A DNA stretch of 56,266 nt from Thalassolituus marinus (GTDB lineage: Bacteria > Pseudomonadota > Gammaproteobacteria > Pseudomonadales > Oceanobacteraceae): positions 58,900-115,165 of the forward strand of contig NZ_JAEDAH010000102.1 of the NCBI RefSeq assembly GCF_020320395.1, read 5' to 3'. Positions 11,675-21,922 of the stretch are shown in pieces. Both the position numbers and the translations under genes were made by a program. Position 1 is the first letter of the stretch; the number at the start of each line of letters is the position of its first letter. The notes beneath the pieces are model-generated. The model was not told the DNA's origin and searched no databases. It worked only from the letters and a program-made list of their open reading frames with translations.

Positions 11675-12010
11675 TTTTAGTTTTCAGTGCCTTGTGTGGC
11701 CACTGTGACCTCTGAGTTTGCCAATATTTCCCCACCAGTCAAAGAGATAGACGTAAGTTTCGGTAAAACATTCAAATAGTCGCATCCAGTTATATTCTTG
11801 ACCGGAATCATCGCCGAATTTCCCCGAACCGCTATTCTTAACCGCCAATAACGCGCCTGATACCACTGACTGATGTAACAATGACTATGCTTATTCCAAA
11901 CGGTGATTAAAACATTATCAAACCTTCTTGTGAGAAATAACCGGGATTTGGGATAATGCGCGGCCAAATTTCTTATGTAGACCCTGAGTGGCTGTGCTGC
12001 GGAGCCATAG
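11675..12010. other. Divergent promoter region between the ABC operon and rnf
   Basis: This 336-nt gap separates the minus-strand ABC operon from the plus-strand rnf operon. It should carry both promoters and any shared control sites. A minus-strand open frame (11677-11967) lies in it, but it has no recognisable product and I treat it as chance. No tRNA or riboswitch is apparent. Confidence 0.6.
11928..11957 (+). promoter_or_regulatory. Candidate sigma-70 promoter for rnfABCDGE
   Basis: TTGTGA (11928-11933) and GATAAT (11952-11957) are separated by 18 nt and lie about 54 nt before the rnfA start. The -10 is close to consensus and the -35 is partial. No FNR or Fur site was clear to me. The rnfA start itself has a good Shine-Dalgarno CGGAG eight bases upstream. 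Confidence 0.4.
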
Positions 12011-12592
12011 ATGACTGACTACCTGCTTATTCTGGTAAGCACCATTCTGGTAAACAACTTTGTACTGGTTCAGTTTCTCGGACTGTGCCCGTTTATGGGT
12101 GTGTCCAACAAACTGGAGACCGCCATCGGCATGGGGGCAGCAACGACCTTCGTGCTGACTCTGGCGTCGGTGTGCAGTTACCTGGTGTACAACCTTATTC
12201 TGATCCCGCTGGATCTCACCTACCTGAAAACCATCAGCTTTATCATGGTGATTGCGGTTGTGGTGGGCTTTACCGAAATGGCCATCCGCAAGACCAGCCC
12301 GCTGTTGTACCGCGTTCTGGGTATCTTCCTGCCGCTGATTACCACCAACTGCGCGGTGCTGGGTGTTGCCCTGCTAAACATCAAGCGTGATAACAGCCTG
12401 GCCGAGTCCGCGCTGTACGGATTTGGAGCCGCCGTGGGCTTCTCGCTGGTGATGGTGCTGTTTGCCGCAATCCGCGAACGCATTGCCGTGGCCGATGTGC
12501 CTAAACCGTTTCAGGGTTCTGCCATTGCCATGCTGACCGCCGGCCTGATGTCGCTGGCGTTCCTCGGTTTCACTGGTCTGGTGAGTATCTAG
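12011..12592 (+). CDS. rnfA: Electron transport complex subunit RsxA/RnfA
   Basis: RnfA is a 193-residue inner-membrane subunit of the Rnf complex, which couples electron flow between NADH and ferredoxin to ion movement across the membrane. The start ([34 protein letters not shown]) and the central TNCAVLG motif match RnfA/RsxA closely. The TNCAVLG cysteine is one ligand of the Fe-S centre shared with RnfE. Six transmembrane helices are visible. It is the first gene of a complete rnfABCDGE operon. In E. coli the homologous Rsx complex also reduces SoxR. Confidence 0.95.
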   Translation: MTDYLLILVSTILVNNFVLVQFLGLCPFMGVSNKLETAIGMGAATTFVLTLASVCSYLVYNLILIPLDLTYLKTISFIMVIAVVVGFTEMAIRKTSPLLYRVLGIFLPLITTNCAVLGVALLNIKRDNSLAESALYGFGAAVGFSLVMVLFAAIRERIAVADVPKPFQGSAIAMLTAGLMSLAFLGFTGLVSI

Positions 12593-12600
12593 GAGTCGAT

Positions 12601-13209
12601 ATGTCAGCTGCACTCTGGACCATTGTAATTGCCATCTCCGTACTGGCCATCCTCGCCACGCTGTTCGGCGCCCTGCTCGGCTTTGCTGCGGTGCGCTTCA
12701 AGGTGGAAGGTAACCCGATTGTTGACCAGATCAACAACCTGCTGCCACAGACCCAGTGCGGTCAGTGTGGCTTCCCCGGCTGTAAGCCATACGCTGAAGC
12801 CATCGCTGGCGGCGAGAAAATCAACAAATGCCCGCCGGGCGGGGAAGGCACGATTCAGTCGCTGGCCGACCTGCTTGGCGTAGAGCCTGAACCACTGGAT
12901 GCCGAACACGGTGCCGAAAAAGACGTACCCCATGTGGCCGTTATTCGGGAAGACGAGTGCATCGGCTGCACCAAGTGCATTCAGGCCTGCCCGGTCGACG
13001 CCATCCTCGGCGCGGCCAAGCAGATGCATACCGTTATTGCCGACGAATGCACCGGTTGTGACCTGTGTGTTGAACCATGCCCGGTTGATTGCATCGACAT
13101 GGTTCCCGTCGCTAAAGACAAAAACACCTGGTACTGGCAGGCACCAACCTCAGGTGTAGAACTGATCGCCACCGACCGTCATCAACCTATGGCCGGAGAC
13201 GCTGCATGA
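12601..13209 (+). CDS. rnfB: Electron transport complex subunit RsxB/RnfB (ferredoxin-like)
   Basis: This 202-residue subunit is anchored by one N-terminal helix and carries the iron-sulfur clusters that link the complex to soluble ferredoxin. The 4Fe-4S domain cysteines are in [16 protein letters not shown]. Two ferredoxin-type motifs follow: [16 protein letters not shown] and [16 protein letters not shown]. Length and order match gammaproteobacterial RnfB. It starts 8 nt after rnfA behind an AGGAG ribosome site, and its stop overlaps the rnfC start by four bases. Confidence 0.95.
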   Translation: MSAALWTIVIAISVLAILATLFGALLGFAAVRFKVEGNPIVDQINNLLPQTQCGQCGFPGCKPYAEAIAGGEKINKCPPGGEGTIQSLADLLGVEPEPLDAEHGAEKDVPHVAVIREDECIGCTKCIQACPVDAILGAAKQMHTVIADECTGCDLCVEPCPVDCIDMVPVAKDKNTWYWQAPTSGVELIATDRHQPMAGDAA

Positions 13210-15425
13210 CCAACATGATTCGCCTTCATACCTTTAATGGCGGCATTCATCCGGCAGAAAACAAAGACCAGTCGACCAGCCGCCCGATTGCGTCGGCCGG
13301 TATTCCGTCTGAACTGGTTCTGCCCCTGCACCAGCACATTGGTGCCGCTGCACAGCCAGTCGTGGCTGTCGGTGACAAAGTATTAAAAGGCCAGCTGATT
13401 GCCGAAGCCGAAGGTTTTGTCAGTGTGCCACTGCACGCGCCAACCTCTGGCACCATTGCCGCCATCGAGCCGCGTGCGGTACCACACGCCTCCGGTCTGG
13501 AAGAACTGTGCATCGTGATCCGCAGCGACGGTGCTGACGAATGGATTACGCATCAGGGCCTGTGTCAGACCCTGAATGTCGAGCATCTGCAGGACATCAC
13601 CCCGCGCCAGCTGGTAGAGCACATCCGCAGCTGCGGTATCGCCGGCATGGGTGGTGCGGGTTTCCCCACCTCGGTAAAGCTGAACATTGGCAAGCAGGAC
13701 ATTCACACCCTGATTCTCAACGGCGCTGAGTGCGAACCCTATATCACCGCCGACGACATGCTGATGCGTGAACGCGCCATCGAAGTGGTCAAAGGTGCTC
13801 AGATTCTGCTGCACATTGTCGGTGCCAAACGCTGCCTGATTGGCGTTGAAGACAACAAACCCCAGGCCATCGATGCCCTGAATGCCGCACTGGTGGAAGT
13901 GAATGAACAGCATCACATTGATGTGGTCGCCATTCCGACCAAATACCCGTCCGGTGGCGAGAAACAGCTGATCAAAATTCTGACAGGCGAAGAAGTACCA
14001 TCCGGCGGTATTCCAGCCTCGATTGGCATTGTCTGCCAGAACGTCGGCACCAGCGCCGCTATTTACCGCGCGGTTGAGCTGGGTGAACCACTGATTTCCC
14101 GCGTCATCACCGTTACCGGCGATTCCGTCGCCCGTGCTGGCAACTACGACGCCATGATCGGTACGCCAGTCAGCTACCTGCTGCAACTGGCCGGTTACCA
14201 GCAGCAGAAGCGTGAACGTGTAATTATGGGCGGACCTATGATGGGCTTCGCTCTGCCGCAACTGGAATTGCCGGTTATTAAAACCAGCAACTGCCTGCTG
14301 GCACCGACGGAAAAAGAACTGCCGCTGAACGATGTCGCTATGGCCTGCATCCGTTGTGGTATGTGTTCAGAAGCCTGTCCGGCAGAACTGCTGCCACAGC
14401 AGCTGTACTGGTTCAGTAAGAGCCAGGAGTTCGACAAAGCCGAACAGCACAACATCTTCGATTGCATCGAGTGCGGCGCCTGTTCCTATGTGTGCCCAAG
14501 CCATATTCCTCTGGTGCAGTACTACCGCTACGCCAAAGGCGCCATCCGCGACGAACGTGCAGCTCAGGCCAAAGCCGAAAAAGCACGCCTGCGTTTTGAA
14601 GAGCGTCAGGCACGTAAAGATCGCGAAGAAGCCGAAAAAGAAGCACGTCGTAAAGCCCGTGCCGAAGCGGCTGAAAAAGCACAGCAAGAGAAAAAAGCCG
14701 CTGCTGCCAGCGGTGACGTTGCTACGGCTGCACCTGCTGCCAGCGAAGAACTGGAAAAGCTGCAGAAGAAACTGGATGCCGCCCAGACAGCCAAAGCCAA
14801 AACCCAGGATAAACTCGACGCCGCCAAAGCCGATGAAAGCATGGCCGATAAAATTCCTGCGTTTGAAGCAGCACTGGTAAAAACCCAGGACAAAATCAAA
14901 GAGCTGGCGAAAGAAATTGCCGCCGCGAAAAAAGCTGCGAAAGCCGCTCAGGCTGCGGAACCTGCCGCCACGGCAACCGACAAAGGCGACCCGAACAGCC
15001 CGGAACGTCTGAAGCGTAAATGGGAAACCGCACAGGGGCGTCTGGATACTGCACTGAAGCGTCTGGAGCAAGCCAAAGCCGAAGGTCTGGATACCGTCGA
15101 TGCCCTGCAGGCTGGCATTGATAAGCAGCAGGAGCGCGTCGACGAAGCCAAAGCCGCCTATGAAGCCGCACTCAGCGGTGATGCCCCGGCAGCACCAGCA
15201 CCGAGCGCAGAAGAACTCGACGCCCTGCGCAAGAAGATTCTGGCGCAGGAAGATCGCGTACAGAAAATGCAGGAGCGCCACGACATGGCCAAAGCCGATG
15301 GGCTGGACACCGCCGACGCTCTGGCCATGGGTGTACAGAAGCAGCTGGATAAACTGCAGCAGCTGCAACAGGAATTAACCGCTGCCGAAGCACTGGCAGC
15401 AAATGCAAATAACGGGGCTTCCTGA
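13206..15425 (+). CDS. rnfC: Electron transport complex subunit RsxC/RnfC with coiled-coil tail
   Basis: RnfC is the NADH- and FMN-binding peripheral subunit. These 739 residues contain the SLBB/NADH-binding region ([12 protein letters not shown] near 153-164) and two 4Fe-4S motifs, [12 protein letters not shown] near 382 and [12 protein letters not shown] near 421. After residue 450 the protein becomes a long Lys/Glu/Ala-rich helical tail of almost 290 residues. Two similar units are visible in it ([20 protein letters not shown] and [20 protein letters not shown]), each followed by a coiled-coil stretch. Long charged tails are typical of gammaproteobacterial RnfC and vary in repeat number. 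Confidence 0.94.
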   Translation: MTNMIRLHTFNGGIHPAENKDQSTSRPIASAGIPSELVLPLHQHIGAAAQPVVAVGDKVLKGQLIAEAEGFVSVPLHAPTSGTIAAIEPRAVPHASGLEELCIVIRSDGADEWITHQGLCQTLNVEHLQDITPRQLVEHIRSCGIAGMGGAGFPTSVKLNIGKQDIHTLILNGAECEPYITADDMLMRERAIEVVKGAQILLHIVGAKRCLIGVEDNKPQAIDALNAALVEVNEQHHIDVVAIPTKYPSGGEKQLIKILTGEEVPSGGIPASIGIVCQNVGTSAAIYRAVELGEPLISRVITVTGDSVARAGNYDAMIGTPVSYLLQLAGYQQQKRERVIMGGPMMGFALPQLELPVIKTSNCLLAPTEKELPLNDVAMACIRCGMCSEACPAELLPQQLYWFSKSQEFDKAEQHNIFDCIECGACSYVCPSHIPLVQYYRYAKGAIRDERAAQAKAEKARLRFEERQARKDREEAEKEARRKARAEAAEKAQQEKKAAAASGDVATAAPAASEELEKLQKKLDAAQTAKAKTQDKLDAAKADESMADKIPAFEAALVKTQDKIKELAKEIAAAKKAAKAAQAAEPAATATDKGDPNSPERLKRKWETAQGRLDTALKRLEQAKAEGLDTVDALQAGIDKQQERVDEAKAAYEAALSGDAPAAPAPSAEELDALRKKILAQEDRVQKMQERHDMAKADGLDTADALAMGVQKQLDKLQQLQQELTAAEALAANANNGAS

Positions 15426-15427
15426 AC

Positions 15428-16477
15428 ATGGGTCTGCTGACTTTATCTTCTCCTCACACACACGGTCCGAACAGCACCAGCAAAGTGATGGCCATCGTTG
15501 CACTGGCCACCGTGCCGGGCCTGATTGCCATGACCGCTCTGTTTGGCTGGGGAACGCTGATCAATGTGGTGTTAGCCTGCGCTGTGGCACTGGCCAGCGA
15601 AGCCGCTATTCTGCTGCTGCGTAAGCGTCCGGTAAGCTTTTTCCTGAAAGACAACTCTGCCCTGCTCACCGGCGTGCTGCTGGGCCTGGCACTGCCACCC
15701 TTTGCGCCATTCTGGGTAACCGCAGTCGCCACCTCGTTTGCCATCGTATTTTCCAAGCAGCTGTACGGCGGCATGGGCAACAACCCGTTTAACCCGGCCA
15801 TGGTTGGTTATGCTCTGGTGCTGGTGTCTTTCCCGGTACAGATGACCACCGCCTGGGCGCTGTCGACGCAAATGACTGGCGCACCAGCCATGGGCTTCGC
15901 CGATACCCTGAGCGTAATTTTCGCTGGCAACGCCCATCTGGCGGATGCCTTCAGCGGCGCAACACCACTGGATGCCTACAAGCACCTGATTGCCAAATCC
16001 ACGTCTGATGACGTGCTGGCTCAAGCCACCTTCAACGGCTGGCTGAACGGCGGCTGGGAATGGGTGAACATCGCCTTCCTCGTTGGTGGCGTATTGCTGA
16101 TTCTGCGCCGCATCATTACCTGGCATATCCCGGTTGCCATGCTCAGCGCCCTGACCCTGTGCTCGCTGATGTTCGGCTGGGATGAAGACATGTACACCCC
16201 GTTGTCGCTGCACCTGCTGAGTGGCGCCACCATGCTCGGTGCGTTCTTTATCGCCACCGACCCGGTAACCGCATCCACCACCCCGCTGGGTAAACTGATC
16301 TACGGTGCCGGCATTGGCATTCTGCTGTTTGTTATCCGTACCTGGGGCGCGTACCCGGATGCGGTCGCCTTCGCCGTGCTGCTGATGAACTTTGCCGCGC
16401 CGTTTATCGACGCCTACACCCAGCCGCGTACCTATGGCCACAGCAAAGCGCGTCGTGGCCTGCCAGAGAAGAAGTAA
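15428..16477 (+). CDS. rnfD: Electron transport complex subunit RsxD/RnfD
   Basis: This 349-residue inner-membrane subunit, related to NqrB, carries a covalently bound FMN in studied members. The conserved SGAT sequence ([13 protein letters not shown]) and the TDPVTAST loop, both typical of RnfD, are present. About nine to ten hydrophobic helices are visible, and [17 protein letters not shown] is a family hallmark. The gene begins 2 nt after rnfC and is followed 9 nt later by rnfG. Confidence 0.94.
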   Translation: MGLLTLSSPHTHGPNSTSKVMAIVALATVPGLIAMTALFGWGTLINVVLACAVALASEAAILLLRKRPVSFFLKDNSALLTGVLLGLALPPFAPFWVTAVATSFAIVFSKQLYGGMGNNPFNPAMVGYALVLVSFPVQMTTAWALSTQMTGAPAMGFADTLSVIFAGNAHLADAFSGATPLDAYKHLIAKSTSDDVLAQATFNGWLNGGWEWVNIAFLVGGVLLILRRIITWHIPVAMLSALTLCSLMFGWDEDMYTPLSLHLLSGATMLGAFFIATDPVTASTTPLGKLIYGAGIGILLFVIRTWGAYPDAVAFAVLLMNFAAPFIDAYTQPRTYGHSKARRGLPEKK

Positions 16478-16486
16478 GGAGCCGGC

Positions 16487-17155
16487 ATGAACGAATTACT
16501 GCTTTCCATTCGTCGCAACGCCGTTGGCTTAGCGTTGTTTGCACTGGTAACCGCCGGTGCCATTGCCGTGGCTCAGGTCACCACCGCCGAGCGCATTGAA
16601 CACAATATCCGCATGGCCCAGGCGCGTGCGTTAAACGAACTGGTTCCGGCCGGTAGTTACGACAACGATATTCTGCAGGACACCCTCGCGGTGGTTGGCA
16701 GTAGCTTGAATCAGCAGCTGCTGGGCCCGCTGGCAGAAAAAGATAAAATTTACCTGGCCCGCACTGAAGGCAAGGTAAACACCGTTATTCTGCCCGTGGT
16801 AGCGCCGGATGGTTACACCACCGTAATCAAACTGCTGGTAGGCATTCATGCAGACGGCACCCTGGCCGGTGTGCGCGTTACCGAACACCGTGAAACCCCC
16901 GGACTGGGCGATAAAATCGACCTGAAAAAATCCGACTGGGTGCTGTCGTTTGCCGGTAAAAGCCTGAACAATCCGGGCGAAGATGGCTGGGCAGTGAAAA
17001 AAGATGGCGGTCAGTTCGACCAGTTTACCGGTGCGACCATCACCCCTCGGGCGGTGGTAAAAGCGGTAAAACTGGCGCAGAAATTCTTCGCTCAGCATAA
17101 AGACCAACTGCTCAGTGCGCCGCAGCCGGCCCCTGTTGCAGCAGGAGATAAATAA
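16487..17155 (+). CDS. rnfG: Electron transport complex subunit RsxG/RnfG
   Basis: RnfG (222 residues) has one N-terminal membrane helix ([18 protein letters not shown]) and a periplasmic FMN-binding domain. The flavinylation motif [11 protein letters not shown] is present near residues 184-194, with the threonine expected to carry FMN through a phosphoester bond. ETPGLGDKI is the usual preceding motif. It has an AAGGAG ribosome site, and its stop overlaps the rnfE start by one base. Confidence 0.94.
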   Translation: MNELLLSIRRNAVGLALFALVTAGAIAVAQVTTAERIEHNIRMAQARALNELVPAGSYDNDILQDTLAVVGSSLNQQLLGPLAEKDKIYLARTEGKVNTVILPVVAPDGYTTVIKLLVGIHADGTLAGVRVTEHRETPGLGDKIDLKKSDWVLSFAGKSLNNPGEDGWAVKKDGGQFDQFTGATITPRAVVKAVKLAQKFFAQHKDQLLSAPQPAPVAAGDK

Positions 17156-17868
17156 TGGCGACTAAATCCCTTCGCGACATCAGCCTTGATGGCCTGTGGA
17201 ACAACAACCCGGCACTGGTACAGTTGCTGGGCCTGTGTCCGCTGCTGGCGGTTACCGGCTCGGTGGTTAACGCATTAGGTCTGGGTCTGGCCACCATGAT
17301 GGTACTGGTCGGTTCTAACTTTTCGGTGTCGCTGATTCGTAATCACGTACCCGATGCCGTGCGTCTGCCAGCCTTCGTTATGATTATTGCCTCGTTCGTA
17401 ACCGTGGCCGAGCTGGTCATGCAGGCCTTTACCTACGAACTGTACGAAGTGCTGGGTATTTTTATTCCGCTGATCGTAACCAACTGCGTCATCCTTGGCC
17501 GTGCAGACTCTTTTGCCTGTAAAAATCCGATCATTCCATCCGTGGTCGACGGCTTTATGATGGCACTGGGTTTTACCGTGATTCTGGTTCTGCTGGGCGC
17601 CATGCGTGAAGTGCTGGGTCAGGGTGTGATTTTCTCTAACATGCAGCTGCTGTTCGGCGCGGACGCGGCGCACTGGAAAATCGAACTGGTAAAAGACTAC
17701 CCGGATTTCCTGTTTGCCATTCTGCCACCGGGCGCGTTTATGGCGATGGGTATTCTGATTGCCCTGAAAAACGTTATCGACGACAAACTGAAGCAACGCG
17801 CTCAGGCGCAGCAGGCTCCGGTAGAAGTTGGCAGCCGCCGCGTACGCGTAACCGGCAAAATCAGCTGA
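17155..17868 (+). CDS. rnfE: Electron transport complex subunit RsxE/RnfE
   Basis: RnfE (237 residues) is the membrane subunit paralogous to RnfA. It contains the matching cysteine motif [17 protein letters not shown], and [19 protein letters not shown] near the start. Six helices are predicted. This closes the rnf operon. The nth (endonuclease III) gene that often follows rnfE in gammaproteobacteria is absent; a cupin gene on the opposite strand overlaps the rnfE stop by 8 bp instead. Confidence 0.95.
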   Translation: MATKSLRDISLDGLWNNNPALVQLLGLCPLLAVTGSVVNALGLGLATMMVLVGSNFSVSLIRNHVPDAVRLPAFVMIIASFVTVAELVMQAFTYELYEVLGIFIPLIVTNCVILGRADSFACKNPIIPSVVDGFMMALGFTVILVLLGAMREVLGQGVIFSNMQLLFGADAAHWKIELVKDYPDFLFAILPPGAFMAMGILIALKNVIDDKLKQRAQAQQAPVEVGSRRVRVTGKIS

Positions 17869-18241
17869 TCCCGGCTTCCAGATCTTCGTACGCCTCGACC
17901 ACAAAGCGAGGCGTACAGATCGCCGGAAACTCCAGCATATCCTCGCCGCTATTGGTAATACGCTGACGCACACCCGCCGGAATCACCACCACATCCCCCG
18001 CTTTCAGCTCAATATTTTCGTCACCGATATTCGCCGTACCCTGACCGCTGACAATGAGATAGCGCTCGGTAATACCCTGTAACCGATGCCAGCGCGTGGT
18101 TTCGCCCACCTGAACTTTTGCTCTGGCAATGGAAACCGCAGCATCCTGCTCTGTATTCAGCAGTTCATTGATAAAACAGCCCTCATCAAAGAAGTATTCC
18201 CTGTCTTCACAGTGGCGATTCACCAGTACCGATGTCGTCAT
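17861..18241 (-). CDS. Small cupin-domain protein
   Basis: This 126-residue protein is a single cupin barrel. [20 protein letters not shown] resembles the first cupin motif, although it has fewer metal-binding histidines than usual. [20 protein letters not shown] is the second motif, with Gln where a His is often found, so metal binding is uncertain. Such proteins often resemble the sensor half of mannose-6-phosphate isomerase-type cupins. It is convergent with rnfE (8-bp overlap) and divergent from trhO. The substrate is unknown. Confidence 0.75.
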   Translation of the reverse strand: MTTSVLVNRHCEDREYFFDEGCFINELLNTEQDAAVSIARAKVQVGETTRWHRLQGITERYLIVSGQGTANIGDENIELKAGDVVVIPAGVRQRITNSGEDMLEFPAICTPRFVVEAYEDLEAGIS

Positions 18242-18273
18242 AAAAACCTCACAAAATCCATGGCCTTACCCGA

Positions 18274-18302
18274 CTGAATTAGTCAGATAAGATGGGTATA
18301 CT
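18274..18302 (+). promoter_or_regulatory. Candidate promoter for trhO
   Basis: TATACT (18297-18302) is a near-consensus -10 element. The hexamer 17 nt upstream (CTGAAT, 18274-18279) is a poor -35. The trhO start is about 75 nt further on, so a moderately long leader containing a GC-rich inverted stretch (GCCGC/GCGGC) would be made. Confidence 0.35.
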
Positions 18303-18377
18303 TGCCGCCCGCCGAACTGCGGCGACGTTTTAACTCAGATGCACCGGATTTACGCTCCGGCCAGCAAGGAAAACATT

Positions 18378-19379
18378 ATGACCGAACAAACCAACGCACA
18401 GCCAACCGTGGTGTGCGCCATGTACAAATTTGTCACCCTCGACAACTACCAGGACCTGCAGCAGCCACTGGCCGACGAAATGAAACGTCTGGGCGTGCGC
18501 GGCACCCTGCTGCTGGCCGCAGAAGGCATTAACGGCACCGTTGCCGCCACCCGTGAAGGCATCGACGGCCTGCTCGATTACCTGAAACAGGACCCGCGTC
18601 TGGCCGACATCAGCTACAAAGAGTCATACGACGAGAAAAACCCGTTTTACCGCACCAAGGTTAAACTGAAAAAAGAAATCGTCACCATGGGTGTGGAAGG
18701 CATCGACCCGAAACGCGTGGTCGGTACCTATGTAAAACCGGCCGACTGGAACGCGCTGATTTCCGACCCGGATGTGGTTCTGGTGGATACACGCAACGAT
18801 TACGAAGTGAATATTGGTACCTTTAAGGGCGCACTCGACCCGAAAACCAAAACCTTCCGCGAGTTTCCACAGTACGTAAAAGAGAATCTGGACCCGGCGA
18901 AAAACAAAAAAGTCGCCATGTTCTGTACCGGTGGTATCCGCTGCGAAAAATCCACCGCCTACCTGAAAGAACAGGGTTTTGATGAGGTGTACCACCTGGA
19001 AGGCGGCATTCTGAAATATCTGGAAGACGTGCCGGCCGAAGAATCCATGTGGGAAGGCGAATGCTTTGTGTTCGATAACCGCGTAGCGGTAAACCACAGC
19101 CTGGAAAAAGGTATTTACGACCAGTGCCACGCCTGTCGCCGCCCGATTACTGAAGACGACAAACAACACGCGCACTACGAACAAGGCGTCAGCTGCCACC
19201 AGTGTTTTGACGAATATTCAGACGAACACCGCGAACGCTTCCGTGCCCGCGAAAAACAAATGCAACTGGCCCGTGAGCGCGGCGAAACTCATATCGGTGA
19301 CGACCTGACCACAGTGATTGAAAAACGCCGAAAAGAAAAGCAGGCGTTTAAAGACGCACAGCGTAAGCGGAAAGAATAA
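18378..19379 (+). CDS. trhO: tRNA uridine(34) hydroxylase (rhodanese family)
   Basis: TrhO (formerly YceA) makes 5-hydroxyuridine at wobble position 34 of certain tRNAs. The 333-residue product has the N-terminal acylphosphatase-like domain with [13 protein letters not shown]. The rhodanese domain follows, with active-site Cys in [11 protein letters not shown], then a C-terminal Cys-rich segment ([12 protein letters not shown]). I chose ATG 18378 over an upstream in-frame ATG at 18339 because AAGGAAA lies six bases before it and family members begin there. A heptamer repeat array starts directly after the stop codon. Confidence 0.92.
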   Translation: MTEQTNAQPTVVCAMYKFVTLDNYQDLQQPLADEMKRLGVRGTLLLAAEGINGTVAATREGIDGLLDYLKQDPRLADISYKESYDEKNPFYRTKVKLKKEIVTMGVEGIDPKRVVGTYVKPADWNALISDPDVVLVDTRNDYEVNIGTFKGALDPKTKTFREFPQYVKENLDPAKNKKVAMFCTGGIRCEKSTAYLKEQGFDEVYHLEGGILKYLEDVPAEESMWEGECFVFDNRVAVNHSLEKGIYDQCHACRRPITEDDKQHAHYEQGVSCHQCFDEYSDEHRERFRAREKQMQLARERGETHIGDDLTTVIEKRRKEKQAFKDAQRKRKE

Positions 19380-19507
19380 GTCGGACGTCAGACGCTTGAG
19401 GCTTGAGGCTTGAGGCTTGAGGCTTGAGGCTTGAGGCTTGAGGCTTGAGGCTTGAGGCTTGAGGCTTGAGGCGTCGGACGTCGGACGTCGGACGTCGGAC
19501 GTCGGAC
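19380..19507. repeat. Two-unit heptamer tandem-repeat array
   Basis: Immediately after the trhO stop come two GTCGGAC-like units (19380-19393, the second reading GTCAGAC). Eleven perfect copies of GCTTGAG follow (19394-19470), then GC, then five perfect copies of GTCGGAC (19473-19507). The unit length of seven keeps no reading frame, so the array is not coding. No dyad symmetry of CRISPR type and no spacers are present. The perfect identity of neighbouring copies suggests recent slippage, and copy number is likely to vary between strains. Confidence 0.95.
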
Positions 19508-19584
19508 GCTTGTGGCTTTATTTCTGCCGCGACATCCTGTCTAATCAGTCAACTTCAGTCATTTATTAAAGCAAGGAGCCTTCC

Positions 19585-20715
19585 ATGGCGGGATTATTAC
19601 CGGATGTTGATCCGGACGGTCTGCTCGAATATTCAGTGGTATTTACCGATCGCTCCTTGAATCATATGTCGGCCCGCTTCCAGCAAGTGATGCGCGATAT
19701 TTCCAGCACACTGAAAGACGTTTACCACGCAGATCATGTGGTCGTGGTTCCCGGCGGTGGCACCTACGGTATGGAAGCCATCGCCCGTCAGTTTGCGCAT
19801 CAGCAGAAATGCCTGGTGATTCGTAACGGCTGGTTCAGCTATCGCTGGAGTCAGATCTTTGCTGCCGGCAGTATTCCAGCCAGCGAAACCGTGCTGAAAG
19901 CGCGTCGCATCAGTGATGACGAACAGGCACCCTTCGCTCCGGCACCCATCGACGAAGTGGTCAGCACCATTCTCAGCGAAAAACCCGATATGGTGTTTGC
20001 CCCCCACGTTGAAACCGCATCCGGCATGATACTGCCCGACGACTACCTGAAAGCCGTGGCCGATGCTGTGCACCAGGTTGGTGGTTTGTTTGTACTCGAC
20101 TGCGTGGCCTCCGGCACCTTATGGGTGGATATGAAAGCCACCGGCGTTGACGTGCTACTCAGTGCTCCACAGAAAGGCTGGAGCGCCTCGCCTTGTGCTG
20201 CACTGGTCATGCTTAATGAAGCTGCCTATGAGCGCATGCAAAGCCGCGAAAGCAGCAGCTTCGCCTGCAACCTCAAGCAGTGGTCAAACATCATGAAAGC
20301 CTACGAAAATGGCGGCCATGCCTACCACGCCACCATGCCAACCGATGCTTTAGCAAAATTCCGCGACACCATGCTGGAAACCCGTGATTACGGTTTTGCC
20401 AAAGTGCGCGACGAACAGATCGCTCTTGGTCAGGCGGTACGCACCATGCTGGAAGGCCGCGGTATTCGCAGCGTCGCCGCTGATGGCTTTAAAGCCCCCG
20501 GCGTGGTGGTCAGCTACACCAGCGACCCGGATATTCAGAACGGCAGCAAATTCGCCCGCCTCGGCCTGCAAGCCGCCGCCGGTGTACCACTGATGTGCGA
20601 CGAACCGGACAGCTACAAAAGCTTCCGCGTGGGTTTATTCGGACTGGATAAACTGCACGATGTGGAGGGTGCTGTTAGCCGCTTAGCGGCGGTGCTGGAT
20701 AAGCTTGAGGGATAA
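19585..20715 (+). CDS. Class V PLP-dependent aminotransferase
   Basis: This 376-residue protein is a fold-type I aminotransferase of the alanine-glyoxylate / serine-glyoxylate / phosphoserine group. The PLP lysine should be in SAPQKGWSASP (about residue 196), with the upstream Asp in LFVLDCVASG. GGGTYGMEAIARQF is the cofactor phosphate-binding region. The ATG is preceded by AAGGAGCC at good spacing. The gene stands alone between the heptamer array and a strong inverted repeat. The substrate cannot be assigned: alanine-glyoxylate, serine-pyruvate or aminoethylphosphonate transamination are all possible. Confidence 0.8.
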   Translation: MAGLLPDVDPDGLLEYSVVFTDRSLNHMSARFQQVMRDISSTLKDVYHADHVVVVPGGGTYGMEAIARQFAHQQKCLVIRNGWFSYRWSQIFAAGSIPASETVLKARRISDDEQAPFAPAPIDEVVSTILSEKPDMVFAPHVETASGMILPDDYLKAVADAVHQVGGLFVLDCVASGTLWVDMKATGVDVLLSAPQKGWSASPCAALVMLNEAAYERMQSRESSSFACNLKQWSNIMKAYENGGHAYHATMPTDALAKFRDTMLETRDYGFAKVRDEQIALGQAVRTMLEGRGIRSVAADGFKAPGVVVSYTSDPDIQNGSKFARLGLQAAAGVPLMCDEPDSYKSFRVGLFGLDKLHDVEGAVSRLAAVLDKLEG

Positions 20716-20730
20716 GCTGGCAGAATAAAT

Positions 20731-20752
20731 ACGCGTCGGACATCCGACGCGT
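20731..20752. repeat. 10-bp perfect inverted repeat between convergent genes
   Basis: ACGCGTCGGA and TCCGACGCGT are separated by two bases. It lies between the aminotransferase stop and the stop of the convergent secreted-protein gene, so it may act as a bidirectional terminator, but neither side has a T run. The GTCGGA core equals the heptamer that is repeated upstream of the aminotransferase gene. Confidence 0.7.
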
Positions 20753-20787
20753 AAGGCTGGTGAAATTAAGATTCCACTACTGCAGAC

Positions 20788-21465
20788 TTATGCAGAAAGC
20801 AGCTTGATCAGAGTTACCAGCTCCTCGACCGGCACCATAACCCCGTTAATGTACACCCGACCTTCCACTTTTACCGGCTCTTCCCAGAACGGAATATATT
20901 TAGCGGTATTAATGGTAATACGCAGGTTATCGAACTCAAGCATAGTGCCCTGCAGCGCACCGCCCGAATAAATAACCGGCTGATCATCCACCGAATCCAG
21001 ATTCAGCGAAATCTTCTGCGTCAGTGTACGGTAGGCGAATGAGCCAGATACTGGTCCGCTGACATTAATGGCTTCCGTGTTATCACTGGCCGGAATCAGC
21101 GGATAATCGTCGAAATAGAAATTCACCGAAGCACCGATTGGTGCCAGCGTTATATTGCTCAGGCTGACGTCCAGGCCGTCCGCCAGCGTCATGCGATAAA
21201 CCTCACCCGACGACAGACCGCTTAAATTACCCAGACTGGAGTTAAAGCCCTGACCCAAGGCAACACCGGACAGCTGCGGCACTGCTTGCAGTAATTGCGC
21301 AACCAGTTGCAGAGCTTCCTGATTGACCTCATTAGCATCAGGACTCTGAGAGCTGAACGCCGAACTGAATAAATCTGTGCCGGACAAACTGAAGGCAGCA
21401 CTGGCTGGCGCAGCATTGAATACCAGAGCACTACTGAGAGCAATACAACTCATTAACTTCTTCAT
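20788..21465 (-). CDS. Secreted protein of unknown function
   Basis: This 225-residue protein has a clear Sec signal peptide (MKKLMSCIALSSALVFNAAPASA, cleavage expected after ASA). The mature part is rich in Ser, Leu, Asn and Gly and looks beta-strand rich, with no cysteines after the signal and no motif I recognise. Good ribosome site: AAAGGAA eight bases before the ATG. Codons for residues about 161-181 reappear as a 61-bp relic at 23380-23440, so this gene was once partly duplicated. It is convergent with the aminotransferase gene and sits at the edge of the accessory patch. Confidence 0.75.
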   Translation of the reverse strand: MKKLMSCIALSSALVFNAAPASAAFSLSGTDLFSSAFSSQSPDANEVNQEALQLVAQLLQAVPQLSGVALGQGFNSSLGNLSGLSSGEVYRMTLADGLDVSLSNITLAPIGASVNFYFDDYPLIPASDNTEAINVSGPVSGSFAYRTLTQKISLNLDSVDDQPVIYSGGALQGTMLEFDNLRITINTAKYIPFWEEPVKVEGRVYINGVMVPVEELVTLIKLLSA

Positions 21466-21922
21466 CGATATATTCCTTTATTATTGTTTTTCTCATTTTC
21501 AGATAACAAGAAGGAATCAGATGCGATTCCAGCAAGCAACTTTAGATGAAGAATTTATTAACACTAGCCAGCACTAACAATATGGCCCGAATAGAACCCT
21601 GCGCTATCAGTTTGTTATCCATTCAGTACACACAACAGTCCGATATAAAAAAAAAGTGCGATTAACTTATTTATAAATAATGTCCAAAGAAACCTGATAC
21701 GAACAACACCACCTAAGACATAAGCATGAAATAAGACCAACTCTTATTTGCTAAGCAAAGTATTTCGGCCAACAGAGACAATTGCAGCGCCGGCATATCT
21801 GCTATTCCGGACAACTTCAGAGCATGTAAGTTTCTCCCTGAGACACCCACGCTAACACATTCTTCCGATTGATCAACATCTAACCACTGACTAGGCTAAA
21901 AACTGCAGTCAGCATACGGAAT
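21466..21922. other. A/T-rich 457-nt gap upstream of the transposase gene
   Basis: This stretch should contain the promoter of the secreted-protein gene, transcribed leftward, and the left flank of the transposase unit. It is more A/T-rich than its surroundings and has a run of nine A residues near 21646. I see no gene and cannot identify a left transposon end. Confidence 0.5.

Noticed and set aside
11677-11967. 96-codon minus-strand frame between the ABC operon and rnf
   Set aside because: No ribosome site, no recognisable product, and it occupies the region expected to hold both promoters.
14367-15368. 333-codon minus-strand open frame opposite the rnfC tail
   Set aside because: It arises from the Ala/Lys-rich repeat codons read backward, giving a Phe/Gly/Leu-rich product without a family match.
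19394-19507. CRISPR-like array
   Set aside because: Units are 7 bp without spacers or dyad symmetry and no cas genes are near; it is a simple tandem repeat.
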